Source: an uncultured Duncaniella sp. (GTDB taxonomy: Bacteria > Bacteroidota > Bacteroidia > Bacteroidales > Muribaculaceae). From it: a stretch of 64,000 nt of DNA. The translations under genes and the position numbers were made by a program. A model generated the notes under the pieces. The model was not told the DNA's origin. It saw nothing but the letters and a program-made list of their open reading frames with translations, and did not search any database. This document shows positions 37,799 to 47,180 of this stretch, one piece after another. The stretch is from NCBI RefSeq assembly GCF_910578445.1, contig NZ_CAJTQC010000002.1, forward strand, positions 1-64,000, given 5' to 3'. Position 1 is the stretch's first letter. Every line of letters starts with the position of its first letter.

Positions 37799-39427
37799 AT
37801 GAAATTCCGTACTATCTTTTCCTTTGTGCTTGGAGGCATGGCGATGACTGCTTTCGCACAGGGTGGCTATCAGGATGGCGTAGATTACTACAATGCCGAA
37901 CGTTTTGACAAGGCAAAGACTATTCTTGAAAAGACACTAAACGATCCTTCAACCAAGAAGGCTGTGTCTTACTTCTATCTCGGTTCACTTGAGCTTGACA
38001 ATAATAATGTTGCAGCTGCTTCCGAAAGTTTCAACAAGGGTGTGCAGGCTGATCCGGCATATGGCTACAACTATGTAGGTCTCGGACAAATTGCCCTTAA
38101 AAACGGAAACAAAAAAGAAGCCGAGACTTATTTCAAGCAGGCTCTTGAGGGTAACAAGAAAGATGCGTCGGTGATGGCAGCTATCGCACGCGCCTATTTC
38201 AACGTAGATCCCACTCTCTATGCCAAGGAGATTGAGAAGAATATCGCCAACGCCATGAAGGTGTCTAAAAACAAGGAAGCTCAGGTCTATGTGCTTCAGG
38301 GCGATATGGCAAAGGGTTCTGACATAGGTCAGGCCGCAGGTTTCTATGAGCAGGCCATGATTTATGATGAGCAGGCAGGAAACGTAAATCCCGAAGCATA
38401 TGTGAAGTATGCAAACCTTTACAACAAGGTTAATCCGGACTTCGCTATCGGCAAGCTCGTTGAACTTAACGAAAAACTTCCGACTTCGGCTCTCGCTCAG
38501 AGTGAGCTTGCTGAAAAATATTATGACGGCAACCAGTTCACAAAAGCTGCCGAGCAGTATGGCAAATATATCAAGAACCCTAACCACTTCCAGGGTGACG
38601 AGCAGCGCTATTCAGGTCTCCTTTACTTCGGCAAGAAGTATCAGGAATCGCTTGATGTTGCCAATCAGGTGCTTGCAGCTGACCCCGAAAACGAGTATAT
38701 GCAGCGCATGGTGATGCTCAACAAGGCCACTCTTAAGGACTTTGCCGGAGCTGAGGAAGCTGCAAAGAAACTTTTCTCTCATACAAATGCCAAGTTCACA
38801 GCGACCGACTACTCTACTTATGGTGATATTCTCGGAGAGCTTGGCCGTCCGCAGGATGCGATTGATGCCTACGTGAAGGCTTATGAAATGAATCCCGAGA
38901 AGAACAAGCAGATGCTTGCTGAAATCTCGTCGATGTACAACGATCTTGAAAATGACCAGAAAGCTGTGGAGTACATGCAGAAGTTTGTTGATGCAGGCGA
39001 CGCCACTCTTAATGACTACTTCATCCTTTCAAACCGTTATAAGAACCTTGGTCTTTCTCTCCCTGAGGGTTCGCCCGAGCGTGCGGAAGCAGCAACCAAC
39101 GGTATCAAGAACATTGACCTTGCCATCGAGGGTGCAGCCAACAAAGGCCCGCTTTACCGTAACAAGGCCACTCTTCTCATGATCCGCGACGGTGCTGAGA
39201 ACACAACTCCGGAGCTCATTGAAACCTACAAGGCCATGATTGCCGCATATGACGAAGATCCCGCCAACAAGGAGAAATATGCCGATGCCTACAAGATGGC
39301 TTATACCCGCATGGGCTCTTACTACATGCAGCAGGGCGACAATGCACAGGCTCGCGAATACTTCCAGAAAGTACTCGAGATGGATCCTGAGAATGCTCCC
39401 GTCAAGGAAGTTATGAAGAAGCTCTGA
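37799..39427 (+). CDS. Exported tetratricopeptide-repeat protein
   Basis: This 542-residue protein has a signal peptide (MKFRTIFSFVLGGMAMTAFA) and many TPR units from residue 24 to the end. Examples are DYYNAERFDKAKTILEKTL, FNKGVQADPAYGYNYVGLGQ and the last unit AREYFQKVLEMDPENAPVKE. TPR proteins scaffold other proteins; this one should act in the periplasm. Its usual Bacteroidales neighbour, the PstS-like lipoprotein, is directly upstream. Confidence 0.88.
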   Translation: MKFRTIFSFVLGGMAMTAFAQGGYQDGVDYYNAERFDKAKTILEKTLNDPSTKKAVSYFYLGSLELDNNNVAAASESFNKGVQADPAYGYNYVGLGQIALKNGNKKEAETYFKQALEGNKKDASVMAAIARAYFNVDPTLYAKEIEKNIANAMKVSKNKEAQVYVLQGDMAKGSDIGQAAGFYEQAMIYDEQAGNVNPEAYVKYANLYNKVNPDFAIGKLVELNEKLPTSALAQSELAEKYYDGNQFTKAAEQYGKYIKNPNHFQGDEQRYSGLLYFGKKYQESLDVANQVLAADPENEYMQRMVMLNKATLKDFAGAEEAAKKLFSHTNAKFTATDYSTYGDILGELGRPQDAIDAYVKAYEMNPEKNKQMLAEISSMYNDLENDQKAVEYMQKFVDAGDATLNDYFILSNRYKNLGLSLPEGSPERAEAATNGIKNIDLAIEGAANKGPLYRNKATLLMIRDGAENTTPELIETYKAMIAAYDEDPANKEKYADAYKMAYTRMGSYYMQQGDNAQAREYFQKVLEMDPENAPVKEVMKKL

Positions 39428-39466
39428 TTCGATCGGATTTTTAGTTAATTTTGATATCTATAATGG

Positions 39467-39518
39467 CCTCGCGCCCGTCCCCCCCCCACCGGAGGGGCGC
39501 GCGCGAGGTGCTTTTTTT
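39467..39518 (+). terminator. Strong terminator with a C-tract
   Basis: CCTCGCGC (39467-39474) pairs with GCGCGAGG (39501-39508), followed by TGC and seven T. The loop side contains nine consecutive C residues (39479-39487), a likely slippage and sequencing-error site. Confidence 0.85.
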
Positions 39519-39636
39519 AGAGGCGGCTTAAAAAAATACCGGTTATTTTTTTGACTGTGGATTTTTATAGGGCATAGCATAAACCCTTGTCTGAAAGCCG
39601 ACGTTATAAAATAACAAACATTTATGAGAGTCACCC

Positions 39637-41307
39637 ATGAATAATAAAGATAACCTTTTGCAGATTTACGCTTCAAGTTTCCGGCAAAACTGGGATCTTC
39701 CGGCGCTAACCGAATTTGGCAGCGGTCAGACCATGACATATGCCGATATGTCGCGTCGTATCGCGGCACTCCACATGCTGTTCAAGGAATGTGGAGTGAA
39801 ACGTGGCGACAAGATTGCTCTGATGGGGCGTAATTCCTTCTCGTGGGTGGTTGTCTATATGGCTACTCTGACTTATGGTGCGGTAGTGGTTCCGGTGCTT
39901 CATGATTTTAATGTTCAGGACGCACAGCATATCATCAATCATTCCGACAGTGTGATGCTTTTCATAAATGAAAGCATATTTGACAACATGGAGTTTGAGA
40001 AGATTCCTCTGGTCAAGGCTGTCATGTCGCTTGACCGCCGTGAGGTGCTGGCCGAACACCCTGTCAATAACCGTGCTGTTGAAAAATTCCTTTCACGTCT
40101 TCCCGAAAAGATGCGTCGCAGATATCCTCACGGGTTTACCACAGCCGATATTGATTATCCCGATATTGACGAGAGCGAGTTGGCCGAGATAAATTACACC
40201 TCCGGGACTACGGGTTTCTCAAAAGGTGTGATGCTTACTCTCGGTAATCTTGGCGGAAATGTCAGGTTTGGTGTCAATTCGCGATTGCATTTCCGTGGCT
40301 CGCGGGCTTTATCCTTCTTGCCATTGGCCCATGCCTACGGTTGCGCTTTCGATATGCTTGTCCCGTTGGCTGTAGGCACTCATGTCACGATTCTCGGCAA
40401 ACTTCCCACTCCTAAGCTGCTCCTTAAGGCATTTGCTGAAGTGAAGCCTAACCTTGTCATCTGTGTCCCGCTGATATTGGAAAAAATCTACCGCAACAAG
40501 TTGCGTCCGGTCATCGAAAAGCCGGCAGTGCGCAATGCACTCAAGCTTCCGGGGCTCAAGACACTTGTCTTCCGTAAAATCCGCAATCAGCTTGTCGAGG
40601 CTTTCGGCGGAGAGTTCGCTGAGGTGATTGTCGGTGGCGCTCCGCTCAATCGCGAGGTAGAGGAATTCCTTCACCGCATCAAGTTTCCGTTTACTGTCGG
40701 CTATGGCATGACCGAGTGCGGACCGCTCATCAGCTACACTCCGTGGCGGCAGTTCATACCGTCGTCTTCCGGCAGGACGCTTCCGTCGATGGAATGTAAG
40801 ATTGCCGATAGTGCCGACCCCGAACGCATTCCGGGTGAGATTTGTGTCAGGGGAGAGAATGTCATGCGTGGATATTTTAAGAATCCCGAAGCAACCGAAG
40901 CGGTCATTGATGCCGAAGGCTGGCTTCATACAGGGGATATGGGCACGCTTTCCGATGACAGAACCATATTCATCCGTGGGCGCTACAAGACAATGATTCT
41001 CGGCGCGAACGGGCAGAATATCTATCCCGAGGAGATTGAAGCCAAGCTTAATAATATGCCATACGTATGCGAAAGCCTCGTCGTCGAACGTGGCAAGCAT
41101 CTTATAGCGCTCGTATATCCCGATTATGAGGCGATGGACCGCGATAAGATACAAAACGAAAAGCTTCCGGAACTCATGGAGCAGGTGCGCGCGGATCTCA
41201 ACAAGCTTGTCGCTCCCTATGAGCGGATCGACCGCATCCAGTTGATTGCAAACGAATTTGAAAAGACTCCGAAGCGTTCGATCAAACGCTACCTCTATAA
41301 TGCTTAA
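39637..41307 (+). CDS. AMP-dependent acyl-CoA synthetase/ligase
   Basis: This 556-residue protein is of the ANL family. It has the P-loop-like INYTSGTTGFSKGVMLTLGN near residue 190, the GYGMTECGP motif near 352, WLHTGDMG near 429, and the catalytic Lys in EFEKTPKRSIKRYLY. It activates a carboxylic acid, probably a fatty acid, as its AMP ester then CoA thioester. A YbgC-like thioesterase follows after an inverted repeat. Confidence 0.9.
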   Translation: MNNKDNLLQIYASSFRQNWDLPALTEFGSGQTMTYADMSRRIAALHMLFKECGVKRGDKIALMGRNSFSWVVVYMATLTYGAVVVPVLHDFNVQDAQHIINHSDSVMLFINESIFDNMEFEKIPLVKAVMSLDRREVLAEHPVNNRAVEKFLSRLPEKMRRRYPHGFTTADIDYPDIDESELAEINYTSGTTGFSKGVMLTLGNLGGNVRFGVNSRLHFRGSRALSFLPLAHAYGCAFDMLVPLAVGTHVTILGKLPTPKLLLKAFAEVKPNLVICVPLILEKIYRNKLRPVIEKPAVRNALKLPGLKTLVFRKIRNQLVEAFGGEFAEVIVGGAPLNREVEEFLHRIKFPFTVGYGMTECGPLISYTPWRQFIPSSSGRTLPSMECKIADSADPERIPGEICVRGENVMRGYFKNPEATEAVIDAEGWLHTGDMGTLSDDRTIFIRGRYKTMILGANGQNIYPEEIEAKLNNMPYVCESLVVERGKHLIALVYPDYEAMDRDKIQNEKLPELMEQVRADLNKLVAPYERIDRIQLIANEFEKTPKRSIKRYLYNA

Positions 41308-41379
41308 CCTGATTCATGATATGCCGTTCAGGGCTGATGGACTTATAAGTTAAGTAAAGTCGGTAAATCATGAATCAGG
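41308..41379. repeat. Inverted repeat between ligase and thioesterase genes
   Basis: CCTGATTCATGAT (41308-41320) is repeated in inverse at 41367-41379 (ATCATGAATCAGG). The spacer is 46 bases. The flanks TGCTTAA and TTAAGCA extend the symmetry. It may be an operator or an mRNA-stabilising stem; no T-run follows. Confidence 0.6.
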
Positions 41380-41418
41380 CCTGAATTAAGCATTCAGTAA
41401 AACTATGAATTGAAGAAA

Positions 41419-41811
41419 ATGGAATATCAGCTGCAAATAAAAGTTCGTGACTATGAAGTGGATTCTCAGGGAATAGTCAACAACGCCAACTATCTGCACT
41501 ACCTTGAAATCACGCGACATGATTTCTGCGAGCATGCCGGAACATCGTTTCGTGAGATGCAGGAAAAAGGACTTGATCCGGTGGTGCGAAAAATCGAGAT
41601 TGAATATCTCTCCTCGCTCACCCTTGGAGAGACTATGGTTTCGCGCCTGTCGATGAGGCGCGAAGGGGCTCGATTCATTTTTGTTCAGGACATCTACAAT
41701 GAAGCCACCGGTGCTCACGTTGTCCATGCCCTTGTCACGGTTGTATGTCTTGAAAACGGTAGGCTGTCACGTGGCGACATACTCGCCGAAGCATTCCGCG
41801 ACTATCTATGA
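41419..41811 (+). CDS. Acyl-CoA thioesterase (4HBT/YbgC type)
   Basis: This 130-residue hot-dog fold protein has VRDYEVDSQGIVNNANYLHY, the signature with catalytic Asp (usually DxxGHVNNxxY; here SQGIVNN). It then has LEITRHDFCEHAG. It hydrolyses acyl-CoA, fitting its place after the acyl-CoA synthetase. I use the ATG at 41419. The stop overlaps the dprA start as ATGA. Confidence 0.87.
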   Translation: MEYQLQIKVRDYEVDSQGIVNNANYLHYLEITRHDFCEHAGTSFREMQEKGLDPVVRKIEIEYLSSLTLGETMVSRLSMRREGARFIFVQDIYNEATGAHVVHALVTVVCLENGRLSRGDILAEAFRDYL

Positions 41812-42917
41812 CCGACGATTCTCTGACATATCGCATCGCTTTCTCCTCATTACGTTCGCTAACGCCGCCTCTTGCCGCGACCATTCTTGAGCGAGTCGGG
41901 TCTGAGGAAAATTTCTTTGCGTTTACCGAATCGCAACTCTCGGCCGTAATGGGGTTTTCCAACAGGCTTTTCTCTTCCTCCGTGCGTGGCGAGGCGCTGG
42001 ATAAGGCTCGTAGTGAAGTCGAATTTATATGCTCAAACTCGATTTCGGCCATATATTTCCAATCCGACCAATATCCCAAACGGCTTTTGGAGTGTGACGA
42101 CGCTCCTCTGATGCTCTACGGACTTGGCGATTGTGACCTCAATCATTCACGGTTCATATCCATCGTGGGGACTCGCCATGCCACCGCCTATGGAGTAGAT
42201 TTTGTCGAGCGGTTTGTCAGTGACATTGCGTCGTTTTTCCCGGAAAAGCCTGTGATTGTCAGCGGACTTGCCTACGGCATAGATATAGCGGCCCATAAGG
42301 CGGCTCTTCGTTATGGGCTTCCGACCGTTGCGGTGCTTGCCCACGGTCTGAACACCCTTTATCCTTCTCAGCATAGGTCGGTCGCAGTCGAGATGGTCAG
42401 GAATCAGGGAATGTTGCTGACCGATTACCGCTCATCAACGCCTGTCCATAAAGGTAATTTTCTTGCGCGTAACCGTATTGTGGCCGGTCTCTCGGATGCC
42501 CTTGTGGTTGTTGAATCAGCAAGCAAGGGAGGAGCGCTTGTCACCGCCCGTCTTGCCTCGGGATATAATCGGGACGTGTTCGCGCTTCCGGGACGTATTT
42601 CCGACAGATATTCTGCCGGCTGCAACAGCCTGATTGCAAACCACATGGCCGCCCTTGTCACATCGGCTTCCGATTTTTGCAGCCAGATGAGATGGCCTGT
42701 GGCCGGGACAGATGATGCAGTCCCGAGTCTGTTTCCAGAGCTGACACCTGAGGAAGAAGCCGTCATTGCAGTGCTTACTTCGCGTGGGGAGGCCACGCTT
42801 CCTGAGCTGAGCAGCCGTATCGACATGCCTGTCGCCCGGCTGATGTCCATGCTTATCGACATGGAATTCCGTGCACTGATTATCAGCATTCCCGGCGGAC
42901 GCTATCGTCTCCGTTAA
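41808..42917 (+). CDS. dprA: DNA-processing protein DprA
   Basis: This 369-residue protein has the Rossmann core: ISIVGTRHATAYG, IVSGLAYGIDIAAHKAAL near residue 148, VAVLAHGLNTLYPSQHR, NFLARNRIVAGLSDALVVVE and GALVTARLASGYNRDVFALP. It also has a C-terminal winged helix (EEEAVIAVLTSRGEATLPEL). DprA loads RecA on incoming single strands during natural transformation and is widespread even in bacteria not known to transform. It overlaps the thioesterase gene by four bases. Confidence 0.95.
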   Translation: MTDDSLTYRIAFSSLRSLTPPLAATILERVGSEENFFAFTESQLSAVMGFSNRLFSSSVRGEALDKARSEVEFICSNSISAIYFQSDQYPKRLLECDDAPLMLYGLGDCDLNHSRFISIVGTRHATAYGVDFVERFVSDIASFFPEKPVIVSGLAYGIDIAAHKAALRYGLPTVAVLAHGLNTLYPSQHRSVAVEMVRNQGMLLTDYRSSTPVHKGNFLARNRIVAGLSDALVVVESASKGGALVTARLASGYNRDVFALPGRISDRYSAGCNSLIANHMAALVTSASDFCSQMRWPVAGTDDAVPSLFPELTPEEEAVIAVLTSRGEATLPELSSRIDMPVARLMSMLIDMEFRALIISIPGGRYRLR

Positions 42918-43005
42918 GTGTCCTCTCTCATAAACATTAAGAATTATTCCGGCGTTTTTTACCTATATAATAGTTTATACTAATCATCTTAACAGTTAAC
43001 CTATC

Positions 43006-43881
43006 ATGGAAAATAAAATCATAGCTCCGTCTGAACTTATCATCAATCCTGACGGATCGGTGTTTCATCTTCATCTCCTTCCCGAGCAATTGACTGACCG
43101 CGTTATTCTTGTCGGAGATCCGGCGCGTGTCAACATGGTGGCTTCCTTCTTCGACACTACTGATTTCGAGGTGTCGTCGCGTGAGTTCCACACAATCGGT
43201 GGTACTTACAATGGCAAACCTATCATGTGTCTGTCTCATGGCATAGGTCCTGACAACATAGACATTGTCATCAATGAGCTTGATGCCCTTGCCAATGTTG
43301 ATTTCAAGACACGTGAAGTAAAGAAGGATAAACGTCGCCTGACTCTTGTGCGCATAGGCACATCGGGAGCGCTTCAGCCTGAACTCACAATCGGCACGCC
43401 GGTAATTGCCGAGAAAGCTATCGGTTTTGACGGTGTGCTCAACTATTATGCAGGCAGAGACCTTGTGGCAGATCTCGATTTCGAACACGCTTTCTGCGAT
43501 GCCGTCGGCTGGAATCCTCTTTGGGCCAAGCCCTATGTGGTGAATGCCGACGAAGAGCTTGTCAACCGGATCGGAGGTGACGACATGGTGCGTGGCAACA
43601 CTATTTCGGCCGTGGGATTCTACGGTCCTCAGGGACGTGAATTGCGTCTGCCGCTTGCCAATCCAGACCTCAACCGCAGGATAGAGGAATTCCGTTTCAA
43701 TGGACGTAAAATCACTAACTATGAGATGGAATCAGCACCCCTTCAGGGACTTGGCCGTCTGATGGGACATAGAGCCATGACGGTTTGCTCTATCATTGCA
43801 AACCGCATGAACAATAATGCCAATCCCAATTATAAAAATGCGGTTAAGGACCTTGTTGCCACAGTTCTTGAACGTATATGA
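43006..43881 (+). CDS. udp: Nucleoside (uridine) phosphorylase
   Basis: This 291-residue protein of the PNP/UDP family has RVILVGDPARVNMVASFFD, SHGIGPDNIDIVINEL, LVRIGTSGALQPEL and the substrate-pocket NYEMESAPLQGLGRLMGHR. It splits a nucleoside with phosphate to give base and ribose-1-phosphate. Uridine preference is inferred from likeness to Bacteroidota enzymes and is not certain. Confidence 0.88.
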   Translation: MENKIIAPSELIINPDGSVFHLHLLPEQLTDRVILVGDPARVNMVASFFDTTDFEVSSREFHTIGGTYNGKPIMCLSHGIGPDNIDIVINELDALANVDFKTREVKKDKRRLTLVRIGTSGALQPELTIGTPVIAEKAIGFDGVLNYYAGRDLVADLDFEHAFCDAVGWNPLWAKPYVVNADEELVNRIGGDDMVRGNTISAVGFYGPQGRELRLPLANPDLNRRIEEFRFNGRKITNYEMESAPLQGLGRLMGHRAMTVCSIIANRMNNNANPNYKNAVKDLVATVLERI

Positions 43882-43919
43882 TACCTGATCACTCATATCC
43901 AAATTCAGAATTCTAAAAA

Positions 43920-44645
43920 ATGCTCTGTTCTTCCGGCGATCTTGAGGCGAAAGTGATTGAAATCGGTTTTCTGCCTTTTTTCAGAAATTCAGTCAAGGGT
44001 TTTTCCATTCAGGAAATGGTTGATCCGGGGCTGTGGTTTTCTGAAGAAGAAGGTCCGTGGGAATGGAAAGGTCCGGTGATTCGCAATATGAATTGCGCCT
44101 ACGGTAAATTGTTCAATGGCAAGGCCGGGTATGTCAGTCTTGAATGGCTACCCGACTTTGCCAACTACCGTCGGGCTTTGCGGCCTTCAGCCTCTGTAGG
44201 GTCTGACGTTGCGTCCGGTGTCTCCGAAAAGATGATTCTCGACGCTATACGCGCTCATGAATCACTTCTGTCAAAAGAGTTGAAAGACCTCTGCGGGCTG
44301 ACCGTAAAGCGTCATCGTAAATCGTTTGACCTCATTGATGTGATTGAACCGGCGACGGTAGGTAAAACCAATCGTCGTCGCGGAGGTCTTGAGCCGGCGC
44401 TTACCCGCCTTCAGATGTTGACGCGGATTGTAATCGCCGATTTCGAATACTCAATTTCACGTTCCGGTGAATCCTACGGATGGGGTATTGCGCGCTATAC
44501 GACTCCCGAGGCGCTCTACGGTGATGATTTTCTTTCGTCCTGTGAAGACCGGACACCGGAAGAATCCTACAGCCGCATTATGACACATCTCCGGTCGGTG
44601 TTTCCGGCTGTTGACATTCAGCGTCTCCGAAAGCTTATTGACTGA
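43920..44645 (+). CDS. Conserved protein, possibly AlkZ-related
   Basis: This 241-residue soluble protein has IGFLPFFRNSVKGFSIQEMV, FSEEEGPWEWKGPVIRN and WLPDFANYRRAL. Proteins with this FxxEEGPWEWKGP pattern are common in Bacteroidota and have been linked to AlkZ-type DNA glycosylase relatives; I am not sure of that link. The basic middle region (KRHRKSFDLIDV, KTNRRRGG) could bind nucleic acid. Its last 11 bases overlap the end of gluQ on the other strand. Confidence 0.6.
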   Translation: MLCSSGDLEAKVIEIGFLPFFRNSVKGFSIQEMVDPGLWFSEEEGPWEWKGPVIRNMNCAYGKLFNGKAGYVSLEWLPDFANYRRALRPSASVGSDVASGVSEKMILDAIRAHESLLSKELKDLCGLTVKRHRKSFDLIDVIEPATVGKTNRRRGGLEPALTRLQMLTRIVIADFEYSISRSGESYGWGIARYTTPEALYGDDFLSSCEDRTPEESYSRIMTHLRSVFPAVDIQRLRKLID

Positions 44646-45612
44646 TGCGATGGACCATTGACATGGTCTTAGGTATCTTGTCCCAACTGAACGACCTGAC
44701 AAGATCATTTAGCGAGCATGGTGAATATGATGGTGTCAGATTGGCCAGAGCTGCGATATGGCCGATTACTTCATCGGGGGAATAGCGCAGGCGCAGAGCT
44801 TCCATGCTTAGGCTCTGGTCGCGTTTCGACAGGCGTCGCATATCCTCGTTGCATATTAGAGGCAGATGTACGTAGGACGGAGCTTTAAATCCCAGTAGAT
44901 TGTAGAGATAGAGCTGTTGAGCGGTTGATAGCAGCAGGTCAGAGCCTCTGGTAACTTCTGTTACACCCATAAGGGCATCATCGACCACCACTGCCAGCTG
45001 GTAGGCCCATGCTCCGTCGGCGCGTTGCAGCACAAAGTCTCCGCAATCCGTCGCGAGATTGCTGGTCTGTTTGCCGAAAATTCCATCATTGAATTCTATG
45101 TCCTTGTCAGGGACGAAAAGTCTGGTCGCATGTCGCTGTGTGGGCGCTGTAAGTGAGCCGGAAAGAGGAAAATCCTTCGGGCGGCATGTCCCCTTGTAAA
45201 TGATACGTCCGTCGGACTGATGCGGAGCTTGGGTTGCCATTATGTCGGCGCGTGTGCAGAAACAGGGATATGTAAGGCCGGTCGATTTAAGGCGTGAGAG
45301 ATATTGATTGTAGATTTCGCCTCTGAGACTCTGACGGTATGGACCGTGCGGGCCGATGTCATCGACTCCTCCTTCATCCCATGTCAGACCAAGCCATAGC
45401 AGGTCATCTTCGAGCTGTCGGGCATACTCATATTTCGAACGTTGTGGGTCGAGGTCTTCGATGCGTAATATCCATCGTCCGCCTCTTGAGCGGACGGATA
45501 GCCATGATAATACGGCGGTAAATATGTTGCCGAGGTGCATGCGCCCTGTCGGTGACGGAGCGAAGCGTCCCACCGGCACTGTCTGATTGTCTGTGTTGGT
45601 CGAAGTGTCCAT
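44635..45612 (-). CDS. gluQ: Glutamyl-queuosine tRNA(Asp) synthetase
   Basis: This 325-residue protein resembles the catalytic half of glutamyl-tRNA synthetase. It has the HIGH-like FAPSPTGRMHLGNIFTAV, the zinc ligands in YPCFCTRADI and YKGTCRP, and the KMSKS-like RRLSKRDQSLS. It lacks an anticodon-binding domain, the mark of GluQRS, which glutamylates queuosine at position 34 of tRNA-Asp. I start at ATG 45612 (MDTSTN); upstream residues are an unsupported extension. Confidence 0.9.
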   Translation of the reverse strand: MDTSTNTDNQTVPVGRFAPSPTGRMHLGNIFTAVLSWLSVRSRGGRWILRIEDLDPQRSKYEYARQLEDDLLWLGLTWDEGGVDDIGPHGPYRQSLRGEIYNQYLSRLKSTGLTYPCFCTRADIMATQAPHQSDGRIIYKGTCRPKDFPLSGSLTAPTQRHATRLFVPDKDIEFNDGIFGKQTSNLATDCGDFVLQRADGAWAYQLAVVVDDALMGVTEVTRGSDLLLSTAQQLYLYNLLGFKAPSYVHLPLICNEDMRRLSKRDQSLSMEALRLRYSPDEVIGHIAALANLTPSYSPCSLNDLVRSFSWDKIPKTMSMVHRISQ

Positions 45613-45791
45613 TACCGGCTGTGATTCTTGATATTCTGTGGCAAAGGTAAGGAATAATGCAAAAATCTTTATGAAAAAAATTTCATCTCCATGCAAGATT
45701 TGTGAAAATGTGGATTTATAGAGATAGAATGACCTCTGTACAGGATATATTCACCACATAAAATCAATCAAAAGAATAATCAATAGAAACC

Positions 45792-46535
45792 ATGAATCAG
45801 TTTGTGAAAAAGGCTGTCCGCTTTTTACCCCTCGTTGCGCTTACAGCCATGTCTGTCTCTTTACAGTCGTGTCTTGATGATGACAACGACAACAGTTCTC
45901 TCTATCGTCCGACTGCGGTCGTGACCGTATGCCCTTTAGAGGATGGAACATTCAGTATGGTGCTTAATGATGAAACATCGCTTGTCGCAACCAACATGAC
46001 TGCTTCTCCTTTTGGGGATAAAGAGGTTAGGGCTTTGGTAAATTACACGGAAGATCCGTCCTATTCTGGAACCAACGGGGTTCAGATCAACTGGATTGAC
46101 AGCATCCGTACGAAAGAACCGGTCATCATACATATCGATGAAGATGGCCTGACGTATGGTTCTGATCCGATTGAAATTGTAAAGGACTGGGTGACTGTTG
46201 CCGAAGACGGTTATCTGACCCTCAGAATCCGCACCTTGTGGGACGGAAGCGGCAAACCTCACTTTATAAACCTTCTTTCGGGCATTGATCCTGAGAATCC
46301 CTATGAACTCGAACTTCGCCACGATGCTAAGGGTGACATTAACGGTCAGTATGGCGACGCTCTTATCGCATTTAACCTTAACAATCTCCCTCATTCCGAC
46401 CGTGGCCCTGTAAAAATCAAGCTCCACTGGAATTCATTCAGCGGGAAGAAATCGCTTGAATTTGACCTTACAATGCGCAATGAGACTCATGGTGAAGCTC
46501 CGTCGGGTCTCGTGTCGGCAGCATTGTTGAAATAG
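45792..46535 (+). CDS. NigD-like lipoprotein
   Basis: This 247-residue protein has a lipobox (MSVSLQSCLDDDNDN) with an Asp-rich surface-export signal. The following domain (VVTVCPLEDGTFSMVLNDE, DKEVRALVNYTEDP, INWIDSI, LTLRIRTLWDGSGKPHFINL) matches NigD-like proteins of Bacteroidales. Their role is unknown; the founding member lies in a bacteriocin gene cluster. Here it is beside an ECF sigma gene. Confidence 0.8.
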   Translation: MNQFVKKAVRFLPLVALTAMSVSLQSCLDDDNDNSSLYRPTAVVTVCPLEDGTFSMVLNDETSLVATNMTASPFGDKEVRALVNYTEDPSYSGTNGVQINWIDSIRTKEPVIIHIDEDGLTYGSDPIEIVKDWVTVAEDGYLTLRIRTLWDGSGKPHFINLLSGIDPENPYELELRHDAKGDINGQYGDALIAFNLNNLPHSDRGPVKIKLHWNSFSGKKSLEFDLTMRNETHGEAPSGLVSAALLK

Positions 46536-46611
46536 GATGACAGTCAGTTTCTGACACTAAATATGCTTCTTACTTCGTTAAGGATACATGAGAAACTTCA
46601 GATAATAGCGA

Positions 46612-47178
46612 TTGAAAACAGTTGACAGCGAACAGGAATTGCTACGTCTCGTCAACGCCGGCGAGCCTGCGGCTTTGAGAATGGTATATTCTCGATATAT
46701 CAGAATTCTCACAGCCGTATGCTCCCGTTATCTTCTTGAAGAAGAGGATGTGAAAGATGTGCTGCAGGAGAGTTTCATCAAAATATTTGCTTCGATTGGA
46801 GATTTCTGTTTTCGTGGAGAGGGTTCGCTGAAGGCATGGATGATAAAGGTGGTTGTAAACGAATCGCTTAAATTTATACGGAAAAGCACCCGGATTGATT
46901 TCACGGAAGTGACCGACCAACATGCCGACATGCCTGATGAAGAGCCTGAAGTAGATACAATCCCCACCGAGGTCATATATGGATTCATCCGTCAGCTTCC
47001 CGATGGTTACCGAATGATATTCAATCTGTATGTGGTTGAGGGTAGAAGCCATAAAGAGATAGCCGGACTGCTCGGTATCAAGGAAAGCACATCGGCTTCA
47101 CAGTTACACAGGGCCAAAGCTATCTTGGCGGAAAAAATAAGGAGTTATCAGAAAGAATGTCAATTAATCCGGAATTAA
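46612..47178 (+). CDS. ECF-type sigma factor (TTG start)
   Basis: This 188-residue protein has region 2 (NAGEPAALRMVYSRYIRILT, DVKDVLQESFIKIFASI, GSLKAWMIKVVVNESLKFIR) and region 4 (LPDGYRMIFNLYVVEGRSHK, then EIAGLLGIKESTSASQLHRA). The first codon is TTG at 46612; the next ATG (46681) would cut region 2, so TTG is preferred. The next gene starts three bases after the stop and encodes its likely anti-sigma partner. Confidence 0.88.
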   Translation: MKTVDSEQELLRLVNAGEPAALRMVYSRYIRILTAVCSRYLLEEEDVKDVLQESFIKIFASIGDFCFRGEGSLKAWMIKVVVNESLKFIRKSTRIDFTEVTDQHADMPDEEPEVDTIPTEVIYGFIRQLPDGYRMIFNLYVVEGRSHKEIAGLLGIKESTSASQLHRAKAILAEKIRSYQKECQLIRN

Positions 47179-47180
47179 CT

